A stretch of DNA of 64,000 nt, taken from Winogradskyella sp. (GTDB lineage: Bacteria > Bacteroidota > Bacteroidia > Flavobacteriales > Flavobacteriaceae). Positions 38,269 to 50,848 of this stretch are shown piece by piece. Position numbers and translations under genes: made by a program. The stretch covers positions 248,001-312,000 of the forward strand of contig NZ_RHLG01000001.1 of assembly GCF_003712105.1 (NCBI RefSeq). Direction: 5' to 3'. Each line of letters starts with the position of its first letter. Positions within the stretch are counted from its first letter, which is position 1. The notes below the pieces were generated by a model. That model searched no databases, was not told the origin of the DNA, and worked only from the letters and a program-made list of their open reading frames with translations.

Positions 38269-38823
38269 ATGAACGAAGAGATTCAATTTATTATAGACAC
38301 AGCTCAGGAAGCTATGGATTCTGCCATTAAGCATCTAGAGAAGCAATTGTCAAATATTAGAGCTGGTAAAGCTAGCCCTTCAATGTTAGGCAGTGTTATG
38401 GTAGACTATTACGGTTCACAAACACCATTAAATCAAGTAGCAAATGTAAATACGCCAGATGGTCGTACAATTACAGTACAACCATGGGAAAAATCAATGT
38501 TACAAGAAATAGAGCGTGGTATCATGGTCGCTAACCTTGGTTTTAACCCAATGAATAATGGCGAATCGATAATAATTAATGTTCCACCATTAACGGAAGA
38601 ACGTCGAAGAGATTTAGCTAAACAATCTAAAGCTGAATCTGAAGATGCAAAAGTTGGTATACGTAATGCACGTAAAGATGCCAATAATGATGTTAAAAAA
38701 GTTGACGTATCTGAGGATGTGCAGAAAAATGCGGAAATAGACATACAAGAACTTACTGACAAATACGTTAGTAAAGTAGATCAAATATTTGGAGCGAAAG
38801 AAAAAGAAATTATGACAGTATAA
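38269..38823 (+). CDS. frr: Ribosome recycling factor
   Basis: LEKQLSNIRAGKASPSMLGSVMVDYYGSQTPLNQVANVNTPDGRTITVQPWEKSML; ORF opens at 38245. Confidence 0.96.
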   Translation: MNEEIQFIIDTAQEAMDSAIKHLEKQLSNIRAGKASPSMLGSVMVDYYGSQTPLNQVANVNTPDGRTITVQPWEKSMLQEIERGIMVANLGFNPMNNGESIIINVPPLTEERRRDLAKQSKAESEDAKVGIRNARKDANNDVKKVDVSEDVQKNAEIDIQELTDKYVSKVDQIFGAKEKEIMTV

Positions 38824-38873
38824 TTGTTTTAATTTCCCTCTTTCAATAATCCATTAACTACAAACTATCTTTA

Positions 38874-40145
38874 ATGCTAAAGCACCTATTTGCTACAATT
38901 TTGTTATGCATTTCATCTTATGCTTTAGCTTTTCAAGAACCAAAAGAAGACACTGAGAAACAAAAAGATTCTGTAAAGAAAAGTGTCTTTTTAGAAAATC
39001 TAGGGTTAGGGTATCTCCCTACAAAGTATTTCAATTTTGATTTAAGATATCTGGTAAAGTACAACCAATTCGAAGGTTTGAGAACTGGTCTTGGTGGTAT
39101 TACGAGTGAAAAATTCTCTGAAAAATATCGAATCAATGGTTACATTGTTTATGGCTTTCAGGATGAACGCTATAAATATAGTATAGGCGGAGGTTTTAGA
39201 ATAAATGAATCTACAGATACCTGGGTGAACCTAACTTATACTGATGATTTGCAAGAAACCGGAAGTTCAAAATTCTTAACCGATAAGCGGTTTTTTTCTT
39301 TTTTTGAACCACGACTACTTAACATCGATTTGTTCCACCGTCACGTTACCAAATCGATTTCTTTACAACATAAAATTTCTAACAACTTACTCTCTGAAGC
39401 ACAACTCGCCATAAGTCGTGTTGATCCAACATACAACTACACTTTTTTAAGTCAAGGGCAAGCGTTTACGCTATTTAATTTTAGCACGGCACAGTTAAGT
39501 CTGCAATGGAGTCCGTTTAGCAAGTTTGAATTTGTCGATAATAAAATTGAAGAAACAATCGATGGTTATCCAAAATTTACTGCGCAAGTAACTCAAGGTA
39601 TCTCGGATGTATTTAATAGTGATTTTAATTTTACTAAAATAGATTTTAGAACCATTCATCAAATAAATCATGCCAACGAATCTATGTCGGAGGTAACACT
39701 CGTTGCTGGGTTAGCCTCAGGTGAAACACCTATAACGCAGTTATATCATTCCTACCCTAACAACATTAATAAAGAGACTATTTTACAGCGTTTTTCAGTG
39801 GCAGGTTTAAAAAGTTTTGAAACTATGTTTTTTAATGAATTTTTCAGCGATAGGTTTACCACTTTACAGCTAAAGCATTTTTTTAAGCCTTTTAAAATTT
39901 CGAACAGATGGAAACCGCAATTGGTCTTAATATCGAGATACGCATTAGGCAATATGAGAAGTATTGATCAACATCAAGGTATAACGTTTAACACTTTAGA
40001 CAAGTTATACTCAGAATCTGGTATCGAAATTAATAAGCTCATTTTCGGTTTTGGCTTAAGTTTCGCTTACCGTTACGGTGGCTACCATCTACCATCTCTT
40101 GGCGATAATTTTGCAGCTAAGTTTACATTTAATATTTCTCTCTAG
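38874..40145 (+). CDS. Outer-membrane beta-barrel protein, resembles the C-terminal part of DUF5686-family proteins
   Basis: Signal peptide, PLGLGYLPTKYFNFDLRYLVKYNQFEGLRTGLGG-type motif, barrel-like strands. Confidence 0.6.
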   Translation: MLKHLFATILLCISSYALAFQEPKEDTEKQKDSVKKSVFLENLGLGYLPTKYFNFDLRYLVKYNQFEGLRTGLGGITSEKFSEKYRINGYIVYGFQDERYKYSIGGGFRINESTDTWVNLTYTDDLQETGSSKFLTDKRFFSFFEPRLLNIDLFHRHVTKSISLQHKISNNLLSEAQLAISRVDPTYNYTFLSQGQAFTLFNFSTAQLSLQWSPFSKFEFVDNKIEETIDGYPKFTAQVTQGISDVFNSDFNFTKIDFRTIHQINHANESMSEVTLVAGLASGETPITQLYHSYPNNINKETILQRFSVAGLKSFETMFFNEFFSDRFTTLQLKHFFKPFKISNRWKPQLVLISRYALGNMRSIDQHQGITFNTLDKLYSESGIEINKLIFGFGLSFAYRYGGYHLPSLGDNFAAKFTFNISL

Positions 40146-42641
40146 TTAATCTTGAGATTCAGTGACTTTATATTCTAAGGTTTTATAACCAATTTGTCCA
40201 TTGTCTGTTATTGATTCTATTATAATTACAAAATCTCCGACGTTGTCAGAATGACTATAACTTAATTTTATAGGTTTTGAGCTTGTAGTTTCTACATTAG
40301 GTTTCCAAAAAATAGTAGACCTAAAATCTGGTTCCTTAAACTTTTTTGAGATTTCATCTGAGTAATTTGGAATATAAAACTCTTTTTTGGTTGAAAAAAC
40401 AGGTATTTTATTTAGTCTAATATCTTTTTTGATATCTAATGCGCCATATAAGCCTTTACCTGATTTTGTGTAAATTGAAATAATACTGCCAGGAAAATAT
40501 CCCGATGGTACATTGGTATTTAACACCTGTGCGTACAACTGTCTAAACCCTGGTGGATTATCAATAATTTCAAAACTTGTTATTTCATCAGGAATCATTC
40601 TCTCAATTAAAAAATAATCAGATTGGCTCACAGGTATTGCATCTATTAGAACTAATGTAGTATGGCCTTTTCCTCCTTTTGCGGTACTTGCATTTAACCT
40701 TCCTGTTGAGTCTCTAAATATGGTTACTCTATCCTGAAAAGCCATCATAACACTATATAATCCTCTAGAGTTTTTTGCTTTCTTTGCCATAATTTCCTTA
40801 TCATCAATAACGACATCAGGTTTACCATATTTCTCAAACATTTTTTTTCGTTTTGGAGTCATTTTATAGGCATCAATAACAACCTCGTCTAATTCATTTA
40901 TCCCATCCAAATTAGTGTAGTATTCATTTTTTATTAGATTTTGAAGTCGTATTTCATTTATTTTATTTTGGTAAGCACTATCGGTAATATTGTGATACAT
41001 TAATTTATTTGGAGCAAACTTAGGTTTCAATTTTTTAGTTTTAGATAAGGTAATTGTGTAATTCTTACGCTCATTTTCCGATATACCAAAAGGTTTTAAA
41101 ATCATTTCTTTGTAATCTCCGTATAAATCTTCTATTGGAAAATTAAAACTTCCTGGTGCATTTATTTGTCCTGTGTAAATTGAAGCATCATTTCCAAAAG
41201 TCAATAATGTGACTGGCAGGTTTTTTACACTCATTTTCCTTTGCTTTGTATTCACTGTTCCTCTTATACTTAAGCCTCGTTCCATTCGGAAATTTAAATT
41301 TTTCCTGGAGTCTGTATACTTGTAATTTCTCCAGCCTTGAGTTAACATCAAATTGTCAATATTTAAACTTTTATTTTTAGAAAAATATGCCCCTGGATTT
41401 TCTATATGGCCTTTAATATCAGAGCTTAATAATAAATATGATAAAATATTATCTCTCTCAGTTAAAATATTAGTTTCAGATTTTTTATTAAAAACTAATA
41501 TAGAACTACTACTCTTGATAAGTGAATCTTCTTTTTTTGTAACACTAAGGTCTAGATTAATTACATCTCGTTTTTTAAAAATACTATCGTGTAGCCTAAC
41601 GTTGACATCTAATCTCTTATCATCACTTCGGTCATTAAAAAATAACCGTTCTGCTTTTGGTTGATTTAAATTATTAAACGCAGTAAAAATTATTACACCT
41701 TCCGGAAACGTGGTCTTAGGTATTGTAAATATATATTTTCCGTTTATTAAATTTAGTTCCTTGTTGAAGTAATCCTTTCCTCTGACTGAAGCACTTAGAG
41801 AAATTTTTTCGGTAGAATTTTCGTTAGTTCTCAATGTTGCAACTATATACTTATTTCGCTCAACAATAGATAATACAAAAGCATTTTGATAAACATTAGG
41901 CAAGTTATAAACTTCATTATTGCCATAAAGTTTTGCTGAATATTCTTCGTTAACATCAACTTTATCAATTACAAAGTGTCCTAAACCTACTTCGTTACTT
42001 TCAAAAAAAGAAATGACGTTTCCGTCTGAATTTAAAATTTCGCCTTTCCCTTTAATACCTTTTCCTATGAAATTTGTTATTTTAAATCCAATTTTACTAG
42101 GTAACCCAGCAACCATTTTACCACTTTCAGGATAAAAATTTAGCTTAGTGTCGTTAGAACTTATAGAAGATTGGTTGACACTATTTTTTTTTAGATATTC
42201 TTTATTTAAGGATGTTTCTTTATTTTCAATAGAAAATATCTTGAAATATTTTTCGGTAATAAAGTCATTTTTAAAGTTTTTATTCCACTCGGTATAGACT
42301 CTTATTAAATACACTCCTTGCGAATACTCTTTATCCAAATCAAAAAAACCATTTCCTATACCAGCCTGAACCTTGATTATTTTAGAATCGATGATTTTTT
42401 CTTTATTATTTATGAGATCTACATAGACTACACCACTCGTTATTCCCAAATTATGAGTGCCCGCGTTTGCTAAGATTAATTTGAACCAAACTGTTGTGTC
42501 AGTAGCATAAGCCTCGTTATCTAGCTGTACATAAATTTTCTCTGCTAAAGAATTATGTTTAAAATTTTCCTGCCCTTGAGAATATAAAGCAATCGATAAA
42601 AAAAAGAAAAAATTAAGCGCCTTATAGTAGTGAAATTTCAT
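40146..42641 (-). CDS. Large secreted protein with MG2-like and plug-like domains, TonB-system related
   Basis: AEKIYVQLDNEAYATDTTVWFKLIL; C-terminal VLIDAIPVSQSDYFLIERMIPDEITSFEIID plug-like segment. Confidence 0.6.
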   Translation of the reverse strand: MKFHYYKALNFFFFLSIALYSQGQENFKHNSLAEKIYVQLDNEAYATDTTVWFKLILANAGTHNLGITSGVVYVDLINNKEKIIDSKIIKVQAGIGNGFFDLDKEYSQGVYLIRVYTEWNKNFKNDFITEKYFKIFSIENKETSLNKEYLKKNSVNQSSISSNDTKLNFYPESGKMVAGLPSKIGFKITNFIGKGIKGKGEILNSDGNVISFFESNEVGLGHFVIDKVDVNEEYSAKLYGNNEVYNLPNVYQNAFVLSIVERNKYIVATLRTNENSTEKISLSASVRGKDYFNKELNLINGKYIFTIPKTTFPEGVIIFTAFNNLNQPKAERLFFNDRSDDKRLDVNVRLHDSIFKKRDVINLDLSVTKKEDSLIKSSSSILVFNKKSETNILTERDNILSYLLLSSDIKGHIENPGAYFSKNKSLNIDNLMLTQGWRNYKYTDSRKNLNFRMERGLSIRGTVNTKQRKMSVKNLPVTLLTFGNDASIYTGQINAPGSFNFPIEDLYGDYKEMILKPFGISENERKNYTITLSKTKKLKPKFAPNKLMYHNITDSAYQNKINEIRLQNLIKNEYYTNLDGINELDEVVIDAYKMTPKRKKMFEKYGKPDVVIDDKEIMAKKAKNSRGLYSVMMAFQDRVTIFRDSTGRLNASTAKGGKGHTTLVLIDAIPVSQSDYFLIERMIPDEITSFEIIDNPPGFRQLYAQVLNTNVPSGYFPGSIISIYTKSGKGLYGALDIKKDIRLNKIPVFSTKKEFYIPNYSDEISKKFKEPDFRSTIFWKPNVETTSSKPIKLSYSHSDNVGDFVIIIESITDNGQIGYKTLEYKVTESQD

Positions 42642-42792
42642 GTATTACTATGTTTTTAATTCTTGAAAGCAACAAAAATTATACCATTAAAAATAATTTG
42701 CATTTATCGAAACACTAGACGTTCAATTAAATGTAATTTTAACTGACAATACTTTTGCTTTTTCCTACCTTTGCCGCTCATTAGAAAAATGT

Positions 42793-45198
42793 ATGCTTAA
42801 ACTTCTTACAGCTCGATTTTGGGAAACAGTTGCGCGACTAATATTGCGTAACAAAATTGCCATTCTCATCACTGTAATCTTGTATACTATTTTCTTTAGT
42901 ATGCAATGGAAGCATATGAGGTTCACCTATACTGAAGCGAACCTTTTACCCGATGAGCATGAGGTTAATATTACCTACAATAATTTTCTAGAAATATTTG
43001 GTGAAGAAGGTAACCTTATTGTATTAGGTGTTAAGGATTCTACACTTTTTAATGTTGAAAAACTCAATGCTTGGAATCAACTATCTGAAGACTTTAAAGC
43101 CTTTGATGAAGTTGAGACCGTTGTATCTATTAAAGATTTACAAAAGCTTGTAAAAAACAACAAGGAAGAAAAGTTTGATTTAGAACCTTTTATAAAAGAT
43201 TCTATTACGTCGATAGAAGAAATAGACAAGCTTCAAAAAGACCTTTTTGAAAAATATCCGTTTTATGACAATTTCCTGTTTAACAAAGAGACTAGGACGA
43301 TACGAACTGCCATCTATTTAAAAAAGGATATTGTAAATACACCTGTTAGAAAAGACTTTGTAATATATACATTAAAGGATAAAATTGATGCGTTTGAGAC
43401 TAAAACAAGCCTAGATGTCCGTATATCTGGGATGCCTTATATAAGGACACTAAACTCTCAAAATATTGTTGACGAGATCAGTCTTTTTATTGGTGCAGCT
43501 TTAGCAGTAACATCATTTATATTTTTTCTATTCTTTAGATCTTTTAGAGCTACGTTTATATCTCTAATTGTAGTATGTATTGGAGTGATGTGGACCTTCG
43601 GTATTATTGGTTTACTTAATTATGAAATTACTGTACTTACAGCCTTAATTCCGCCTTTAATAATTGTTATAGGCATTCCTAATTGTATTTTCTTAATAAA
43701 TAAATATCAGCATGAGGTACGTTTGCATGGCAATAAAGTAAAGTCTTTACAGCGCGTAATTACTAAAGTAGGTAACGCTACTCTTATGACTAACGTAACT
43801 ACTGCCTCTGGTTTTGCAACATTTATTTTAACCGAAAGTCAATTACTAAAGGAGTTTGGTATTGTGGCATCGTTGAGCATTCTTGCTATTTTTATTCTTT
43901 GCCTACTGATTATTCCAATTCTATATACCTTTTTACCATATCCTAAACCAAGGCATTTAGAACATTTAAATAAGCGTTGGATAAATGGTTTTGTAGATTG
44001 GATGGAGCGCATGGTAAAGCACAAAAAGATTACCATATACGTTACGGCTTTAGTCTTACTTATTGCCAGCTTGCTCGGTATAAATAAGATTATTATTTCT
44101 GGAAGTCTCATTGAAGATATGCCTAAGAATACTGAGTTTTTTAATGATATTCGGTTTTTTGAATCTGAGTTCAATGGTATTATGCCATTAGAAATTATGG
44201 TAAATACCAAACGCAAAAAAGGCGTTATGAAATTAGCTACCATAAAACGCATGAATAGACTTGAGGAGTTTATTGATGAAACTCCTGAACTCTCAAGACC
44301 AATATCGGTAGTTAGCTTGGTTAAGTATGCTAAACAGGCTTATACCAACGGAAATCCTAAATATTACCAACTACCTACTAGTCAAGAAAATCTATTTATA
44401 AGTTCTTATGTAAAAAAATCATCTACGGATGTTGATTTACTTAAAAACTTTGTCGATAGTACTGGCCAATATGCGCGTATAACAACCTTTATGAAAGACA
44501 TTGGCACTGATAAAATGGAGCGCATTGAAGAAGATTTACAACATGAAATAGACAAGATTTTCCCAAAAGAACGCTATGAAGTTACCATGACTGGTAAAGC
44601 TTTAGTTTTTCAGAAAGGCACAAAGTACTTAGTTCGTAATCTTGTTATTTCACTATCATTAGCTATTTTTCTTATTTCTATTTTCATGGCTTATATGTTT
44701 AGGTCAGCAAGAATGATTGTGGTATCATTAGTACCAAATTTATTACCACTATTAGTTACTGCAGGACTAATGGGTTATTTAGGTGTGCCTATCAAGCCTT
44801 CGACGATATTGGTATTTAGTATAGCCTTTGGTATATCTGTAGATGACACCATTCATTTCCTAGCAAAATACAGGCAAGAGCTACAAGCAAACCATTGGAA
44901 AATCCGTAAATCAGTATATGCTGCTTTGCGCGAAACTGGCGTAAGTATGTTTTACACATCTATAGTATTATTCTTTGGGTTTTCGGTATTTACCATTTCC
45001 AGTTTTGGTGGTACAGTGGCATTAGGTGGTTTAGTATCAGCAACTTTATTATTTGCCATGTTATCTAATTTATTATTATTGCCATCGTTATTGTTATCTC
45101 TTGAAAGAAGCATTGCTAATAAAGCAGTATTAAAAGAACCTTCAATTAATATTATACCCGAAGACGATAACGATAAAACTATAGAAGAAATTGATTAA
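42793..45198 (+). CDS. RND/MMPL-family transporter
   Basis: 801 aa, two sets of TM clusters, [22 protein letters not shown]. Confidence 0.88.
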   Translation: MLKLLTARFWETVARLILRNKIAILITVILYTIFFSMQWKHMRFTYTEANLLPDEHEVNITYNNFLEIFGEEGNLIVLGVKDSTLFNVEKLNAWNQLSEDFKAFDEVETVVSIKDLQKLVKNNKEEKFDLEPFIKDSITSIEEIDKLQKDLFEKYPFYDNFLFNKETRTIRTAIYLKKDIVNTPVRKDFVIYTLKDKIDAFETKTSLDVRISGMPYIRTLNSQNIVDEISLFIGAALAVTSFIFFLFFRSFRATFISLIVVCIGVMWTFGIIGLLNYEITVLTALIPPLIIVIGIPNCIFLINKYQHEVRLHGNKVKSLQRVITKVGNATLMTNVTTASGFATFILTESQLLKEFGIVASLSILAIFILCLLIIPILYTFLPYPKPRHLEHLNKRWINGFVDWMERMVKHKKITIYVTALVLLIASLLGINKIIISGSLIEDMPKNTEFFNDIRFFESEFNGIMPLEIMVNTKRKKGVMKLATIKRMNRLEEFIDETPELSRPISVVSLVKYAKQAYTNGNPKYYQLPTSQENLFISSYVKKSSTDVDLLKNFVDSTGQYARITTFMKDIGTDKMERIEEDLQHEIDKIFPKERYEVTMTGKALVFQKGTKYLVRNLVISLSLAIFLISIFMAYMFRSARMIVVSLVPNLLPLLVTAGLMGYLGVPIKPSTILVFSIAFGISVDDTIHFLAKYRQELQANHWKIRKSVYAALRETGVSMFYTSIVLFFGFSVFTISSFGGTVALGGLVSATLLFAMLSNLLLLPSLLLSLERSIANKAVLKEPSINIIPEDDNDKTIEEID

Positions 45199-45218
45199 GT
45201 TTTAAACGAGATTATAAA

Positions 45219-46655
45219 ATGAATACAACAAAAACCGTAACAGAACTATTATCAGAAGACATTACATTACAACACGTAAGCGTAAAAGGTTGGGTAAGAA
45301 CCTTCAGGGCAAATAGATTTATTGCTCTAAATGATGGCTCAACTATAAATAATATTCAGTGCGTTGTAGATTTTGAAAATTTTGACGAGTCTCTTTTAAA
45401 GCGAATTACTACAGGTGCAGCTCTACATATTACTGGTGAACTTGTAGAAAGTCAAGGTAAAGGACAAAAGGTTGAAATCATTGTTTCAACTATTGAAGTT
45501 TTGGGTGATTCTGATCCTGAAACCTATCCGATTCAGCCTAAAAAACACTCTTTTGAATTCTTAAGAGAAAATGCGCACTTACGCACAAGAACCAGTACAT
45601 TTAGCGCCATAATGCGTATAAAATCTTCTTTGTCATTTGCAGTACATAAGTTTTTTACAGAGAATGGATTTTACAATATGCATACCCCAATGATTACTGG
45701 CAGTGATGCGGAAGGCGCAGGAGAAATGTTTAGAGTGACAACTTTAGACCCAAAAAATCCGCCATTAGATGACAATGGTGAGGTTGACTTTAAGCAAGAT
45801 TTCTTTGGTAAAGAAGCTAATTTAACGGTTTCAGGACAATTAGAGGCTGAAACTTATGCTATGTCTTTAGGTAAGGTCTATACGTTTGGACCTACATTTA
45901 GAGCAGAAAATTCTAATACATCTCGTCATTTGGCTGAGTTTTGGATGATTGAGCCAGAAGTTGCATTCATGGATTTGGATGGTAATATGGACTTAGCTGA
46001 AGACTTTATTAAAAGTGTTGTCAGCTATGTTTTAGAACACAATCAAGAAGACTTAGAGTTTTTAGACAATCGTTTATTTAATGAGGAAAAAACTAAACCT
46101 CAAAACGAGCGTAGCCCTATGCGTCTTATTGAACGCTTAAAGTTTGTTACTGATAATAACTTTAAGCGCGTAAGCTATACCGAAGCCATAGATATTCTTA
46201 GAAATAGTAAACCAAATAAAAAGAAAAAGTTCAAATACTTAATTAATGAATGGGGTGCAGATTTACAGTCGGAGCACGAACGTTTTCTTGTTGAAAAGCA
46301 CTTTAAATGCCCGGTAATTTTATTCGATTATCCAGCAAATATAAAGGCCTTTTATATGCGATTAAATGATGACGGGAAAACCGTTAGGGCCATGGATGTT
46401 CTTTTCCCTGGTATTGGCGAAATTATTGGTGGCTCGCAACGTGAAGAGCGTTTGGATGTATTAAAAGAAAAAATGGCAGCTCTTGATATTCCTGAAGAAG
46501 AATTATGGTGGTATTTAGACCTTAGAAAGTTTGGTACTGCAGTGCATTCAGGCTTTGGATTAGGTTTCGAGCGTCTGGTTATGTTCTCAACTGGCATGAC
46601 AAATATTAGAGATGTTATTCCTTATCCAAGAACACCCCAAAACGCAGAATTTTAA
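45219..46655 (+). CDS. asnS: Asparaginyl-tRNA synthetase
   Basis: [20 protein letters not shown]...[25 protein letters not shown]...[13 protein letters not shown]. Confidence 0.96.
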   Translation: MNTTKTVTELLSEDITLQHVSVKGWVRTFRANRFIALNDGSTINNIQCVVDFENFDESLLKRITTGAALHITGELVESQGKGQKVEIIVSTIEVLGDSDPETYPIQPKKHSFEFLRENAHLRTRTSTFSAIMRIKSSLSFAVHKFFTENGFYNMHTPMITGSDAEGAGEMFRVTTLDPKNPPLDDNGEVDFKQDFFGKEANLTVSGQLEAETYAMSLGKVYTFGPTFRAENSNTSRHLAEFWMIEPEVAFMDLDGNMDLAEDFIKSVVSYVLEHNQEDLEFLDNRLFNEEKTKPQNERSPMRLIERLKFVTDNNFKRVSYTEAIDILRNSKPNKKKKFKYLINEWGADLQSEHERFLVEKHFKCPVILFDYPANIKAFYMRLNDDGKTVRAMDVLFPGIGEIIGGSQREERLDVLKEKMAALDIPEEELWWYLDLRKFGTAVHSGFGLGFERLVMFSTGMTNIRDVIPYPRTPQNAEF

Positions 46656-46674
46656 AAAAATTTAAAATTTTTAT

Positions 46675-46711
46675 AAAACAATCTAATTACGGTACGGTTT
46701 TAGATTGTTTT
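46675..46711 (+). terminator. Terminator after asnS
   Basis: aaaacaatctaa ... ttagattgtttt stem-loop. Confidence 0.75.
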
Positions 46712-46779
46712 CATATTTTTAACTCGATAATCGAGTTTTATGCTAGTAATAGCATGTTTCAAAATTCTTTAACCAACAG

Positions 46780-48243
46780 ATGCTAAAACAGTACTTACAA
46801 TTTAAGTTATCACAAAAGTTATCTCCGCAACAAATTCAGTTGATGAAACTAATTCAGTTGCCTACTCAAGCTTTTGAACAACGCTTAAAACAGGAGCTCG
46901 AGGAAAATCCTGCATTAGATACTGGTAAAGAAAGTGATGCAAAGGAGAATGAGTTTGACGAGTTCGATAATTCACAAGACGAGTACAATGATAACGAAAC
47001 TATAGATGCTGGAGATATTAATGTTGATGAGTATTTAAGCGATGATGAGATACCTGATTATAGAACCCACGCAAACAATTACAGTGCTGATGATGATGAA
47101 AAGTCTGTGCCTTATGCTTCGGGAACATCATTTACACAGCACCTAATCAATCAATTAAATACATTTAGACTAGATGACCAAGAGTATGAAATTGCGCAAT
47201 TCTTGGTTGGTAGTGTTGATGAAAGTGGTTATATAAGACGCTCTTTATCAGATATTACAGATGATCTTGCTTTTACTCAGAATGTGTATACAACTGAAGA
47301 AGAAGTTGAAAAAGTTTTAGGTGTAGTTCATCAATTAGATCCAGCTGGTGTTGGTGCAAGAAATTTGCAAGAATGTTTAAGTATTCAACTTAATAGAAAA
47401 GAGCAGCATCCAGATGTTGAATTGGCAACAAAGATTATAGATAAAGCCTTTGAGCAGTTTACAAAAAAGCATTACAAGAAATTACTTCAGAAATTTAGTA
47501 TTACAGAAGAAGAACTTAAAAATGCTATCGAAGAAGTTGAGCAACTTAATCCTAAACCAGGTGGCTCTTACTCTGGGAACAATCGTATTATAGAGCATAT
47601 CGTTCCTGATTTTGCAATTAAAATTATTGATGGTGAATTGGAGTTGACCCTTAATGGTAGAAATGCCCCTGAACTGCATGTTTCAAGAACCTATAACAAT
47701 ATGCTAAAAGGATATAAGGAATCTAAAGAGAAAACAAAATCTCAAAAAGATGCCGTATTGTTTATTAAGCAAAAGCTAGATGCAGCAAAGTGGTTTATTG
47801 AAGCAGTGAAACAAAGGCAACAAACCCTTTTTGTAACGATGAGCGCCATTATGCATTATCAAAAAGATTACTTCTTATCTGGTGACGAGCGCATGCTTAA
47901 ACCAATGATCCTTAAAGATATTGCGGACGAAATTGATATGGATGTATCCACAGTATCTCGCGTTGCAAATAGTAAATATGTCGATACACCATACGGAACA
48001 AAACTCATTAAAGAGTTCTTTTCTGAATCTATGACTAACGACAAAGGTGAAGAAGTATCTACTCGAGAGATTAAAAAAATACTCGAGACAGTCATTGAAG
48101 AAGAGGATAAAAAGAAACCGCTTACCGATGATAAATTAGCTGGTATATTAAAAGAAAAAGGCTATCCTATAGCAAGACGTACTGTTGCTAAATACCGCGA
48201 ACAATTAGACATACCTGTTGCTCGTCTGCGCAAGAAAATTTAA
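46780..48243 (+). CDS. rpoN: RNA polymerase sigma-54 factor
   Basis: QYLQFKLSQKLSPQQIQLMKLIQLPTQAFEQRLKQELEENPAL...RRTVAKYREQLDIPVARLRKK. Confidence 0.96.
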   Translation: MLKQYLQFKLSQKLSPQQIQLMKLIQLPTQAFEQRLKQELEENPALDTGKESDAKENEFDEFDNSQDEYNDNETIDAGDINVDEYLSDDEIPDYRTHANNYSADDDEKSVPYASGTSFTQHLINQLNTFRLDDQEYEIAQFLVGSVDESGYIRRSLSDITDDLAFTQNVYTTEEEVEKVLGVVHQLDPAGVGARNLQECLSIQLNRKEQHPDVELATKIIDKAFEQFTKKHYKKLLQKFSITEEELKNAIEEVEQLNPKPGGSYSGNNRIIEHIVPDFAIKIIDGELELTLNGRNAPELHVSRTYNNMLKGYKESKEKTKSQKDAVLFIKQKLDAAKWFIEAVKQRQQTLFVTMSAIMHYQKDYFLSGDERMLKPMILKDIADEIDMDVSTVSRVANSKYVDTPYGTKLIKEFFSESMTNDKGEEVSTREIKKILETVIEEEDKKKPLTDDKLAGILKEKGYPIARRTVAKYREQLDIPVARLRKKI

Positions 48244-50135
48244 TCGACACAATTTTCGCAATAATTTGCCCTGAGATAATCATCTTTTAATAATTGAAAG
48301 GTGACACCATCTTTTTCAGGAGAATTAAACAATTGGCAAAATCTTTCTTTATTTAAGTTTACGGCATTTAACATAATGGTTCTATACTCATCTGTTTGTG
48401 TGAGTTCTTGATTAATTAATGTAAGATTTAAATAATAAAAGAGTAAATTTTCATCGACATCAATTTGCCTTGCTTTATTAGTTAATAACTCAGCTGCAGC
48501 ATCAACATTTGCGTAATACGATAAAAACTGAGCTAAACTGAAATAGTCAAAATCGGTCAATGGCATTTTTTCGTACTTAGCTTTTATGAAGTTTACCGAT
48601 TTATCTTTCTTCGAATAATCTCTTTTTCTATAAAAATTTTCACTTTGGATAATATGGTAATTAACCATCATTCTATCAATAAGAGATGTATCGATATTGT
48701 ATTTTTCAAGATTATAAATTTCATTTTTAAAAGTAGATGGATTTACTTCTTCAAACTTATATCGCCAAATTTTAAACTTAATAGCCGTTAAGTTATACTT
48801 AATCTTAGGATTTTTAGGATCTAGTTCTTGTAGTGCTTCAAGCTCATTTCTAACAATTATTATCTGTCTTTCATCTAACTGATATTTTATAGCACTATTC
48901 TTATTGAGCAGATTAATAAAATTTACTTGCTTTGGAACTTCGAGTTGTTTTAATATATCAGGTGATACTTCACTATTTTTTAGTTTTTCAAATAATGTGT
49001 TTTGTATGGCTGTTGCCTTATCAATATCTTCATCTTTAACTGATGCGTTAAACTGTGAAATTAATTGCTCTGTTGGCATCGTCTTATAAACATCTTTTTT
49101 CTCTAATTCTAGAGTAACAAGCGCTTTTCTATGATTTTGCAAAATAGGTTCCATTTCTTCAGAAAATGCACCAACCAGTTTTTGTTTTACTTGAGATTTA
49201 CTCAGTTTTTTTAAATCTTCGTAAGTTGTTCCTTCTATATCATTTAAAAATTCAACCCAGTTTTCTGACGAAGAAACCGTTGTTTTTATATCCGGTTTTT
49301 GATACGTCTGTATGGCCTTTGCTATACTATTAGCTCTTGCTTCTTGAAGCTCTATATTTCTTGATAAGCTACCTTCTACAGAAGCGTAGGCTTTAATATT
49401 AATGGTTTTAATATTAAAGTCTGTAAGATTTAATGAATCGTACATTGGCTTAATGTCCTCTGGTGAATAGACAGATTTATTCTTCTCAAAGGGAATTTTG
49501 AATTTCAATGTTTTGTAACGTAGCCTCACATTTTCTTCACCTTGACCAATGACTTTTTGTTTCCTAAAACTTATGGAGTCTAAATACATTCCCATGTCTA
49601 ACAAATCCCAGTTATAGGCTTTTAGGTTGTATATAATTTGATATCTGCATAAAGTTTTATGTCCTAAAAACAGAATGTTATATTCCAGTTCTTTTCCTTT
49701 TAATTCAGTTGGTACTTTACCTAGTAGAACCCTGAAGAGATCATCGCCATTAGGTTTTAAACCGCTTTTAAGACGTTGTGCATAAACTGGTTTTAAGAGT
49801 ACTCCACTAATCTGTTTTTCCTCTATTTGTGCAACATCACAATTGTATAAGTCTTTTGCAACAACATCGAGCGCTAAGCCATCAGAAGCATTTTTAAAAA
49901 GTTTATTAAACCACTTCTTGTCATTAGTTTGAAAATATAAGTTGTCATTTTCATTTACTATTGAAAAACGCACCTCTTTAGGTTTTTGCCGAAATGTATT
50001 AAAGCAGTTTGTACAAGCTTTGTTACGCTCGGCCTCAGTTTGAGGGAATATTATTCTATAGTTATCATTCTGAGAAAACGAAACGTTAACCGTTAAAAGA
50101 AGTATTGTTATGTAAATTAAAAATTGGCTTTTCAT
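48240..50135 (-). CDS. Conserved hypothetical periplasmic protein
   Basis: 631 aa with signal peptide; central VEGSLSRNIELQEARANSIAKAIQ resembles OmpA-like segment. Confidence 0.55.
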   Translation of the reverse strand: MKSQFLIYITILLLTVNVSFSQNDNYRIIFPQTEAERNKACTNCFNTFRQKPKEVRFSIVNENDNLYFQTNDKKWFNKLFKNASDGLALDVVAKDLYNCDVAQIEEKQISGVLLKPVYAQRLKSGLKPNGDDLFRVLLGKVPTELKGKELEYNILFLGHKTLCRYQIIYNLKAYNWDLLDMGMYLDSISFRKQKVIGQGEENVRLRYKTLKFKIPFEKNKSVYSPEDIKPMYDSLNLTDFNIKTINIKAYASVEGSLSRNIELQEARANSIAKAIQTYQKPDIKTTVSSSENWVEFLNDIEGTTYEDLKKLSKSQVKQKLVGAFSEEMEPILQNHRKALVTLELEKKDVYKTMPTEQLISQFNASVKDEDIDKATAIQNTLFEKLKNSEVSPDILKQLEVPKQVNFINLLNKNSAIKYQLDERQIIIVRNELEALQELDPKNPKIKYNLTAIKFKIWRYKFEEVNPSTFKNEIYNLEKYNIDTSLIDRMMVNYHIIQSENFYRKRDYSKKDKSVNFIKAKYEKMPLTDFDYFSLAQFLSYYANVDAAAELLTNKARQIDVDENLLFYYLNLTLINQELTQTDEYRTIMLNAVNLNKERFCQLFNSPEKDGVTFQLLKDDYLRANYCENCVD

Positions 50136-50236
50136 TTTATATCAAATAAGATTCCTAAATTAATAATATGATTTAACTCTTAAATACTATACCTGTATTA
50201 TTTTAGATTTAAACACTTACATTTGTTTCAGAATTT

Positions 50237-50848
50237 ATGGACTTTTTTTTTAAGAGTATATCGTACGTATTGCATCCTCTTATAATGCCTTTACTTGGTG
50301 TGTTTTTTTATTTTCATAAAACACCAAGGTTTATTCCGGAGCCTATTGTTAACGCCAAATTATTTTCTACAGCACTACTAACACTCTTACTGCCAATTTT
50401 AGTGTATTACCTTTTAAAAACACTTAATAAGGTAAATAGTATATACCTTAAGTCAACTCAAGAGCGTAAACTACCTTTGTTGATTAACTCGGTCATTATT
50501 ACGTTAGTTGTTACGAGAATATTTCCTGTTAATGAGATTGAGGAACTGTTTTACTTTTTTGTTGGTATTTTATTTTCTACACTGCTTTGTTTTATATGTG
50601 CTTTATTAAAAATTAAAGCAAGTATACATATGTTGGCTGCATCTGGTTTTTTTATGTTTGCCATTGCATTAAGTATCCATTTTAAAATAAATATTAATGG
50701 TACTATAGCATTGATGCTTATATTACTAGGAGCAATAGCGAGTTCAAGGTTACACCTTAAAGCACATAATTTTGTAGAATTAATTGTAGGAAGTATTATT
50801 GGTTTTGCACCTCAGCTTTTTCTATTTGTCTACGGTTACAGTATGTAA
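50237..50848 (+). CDS. PAP2-like membrane protein
   Basis: 203 aa, multiple TM; ASSRLHLKAHNFVELIVGSIIGF. Confidence 0.65.
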   Translation: MDFFFKSISYVLHPLIMPLLGVFFYFHKTPRFIPEPIVNAKLFSTALLTLLLPILVYYLLKTLNKVNSIYLKSTQERKLPLLINSVIITLVVTRIFPVNEIEELFYFFVGILFSTLLCFICALLKIKASIHMLAASGFFMFAIALSIHFKININGTIALMLILLGAIASSRLHLKAHNFVELIVGSIIGFAPQLFLFVYGYSM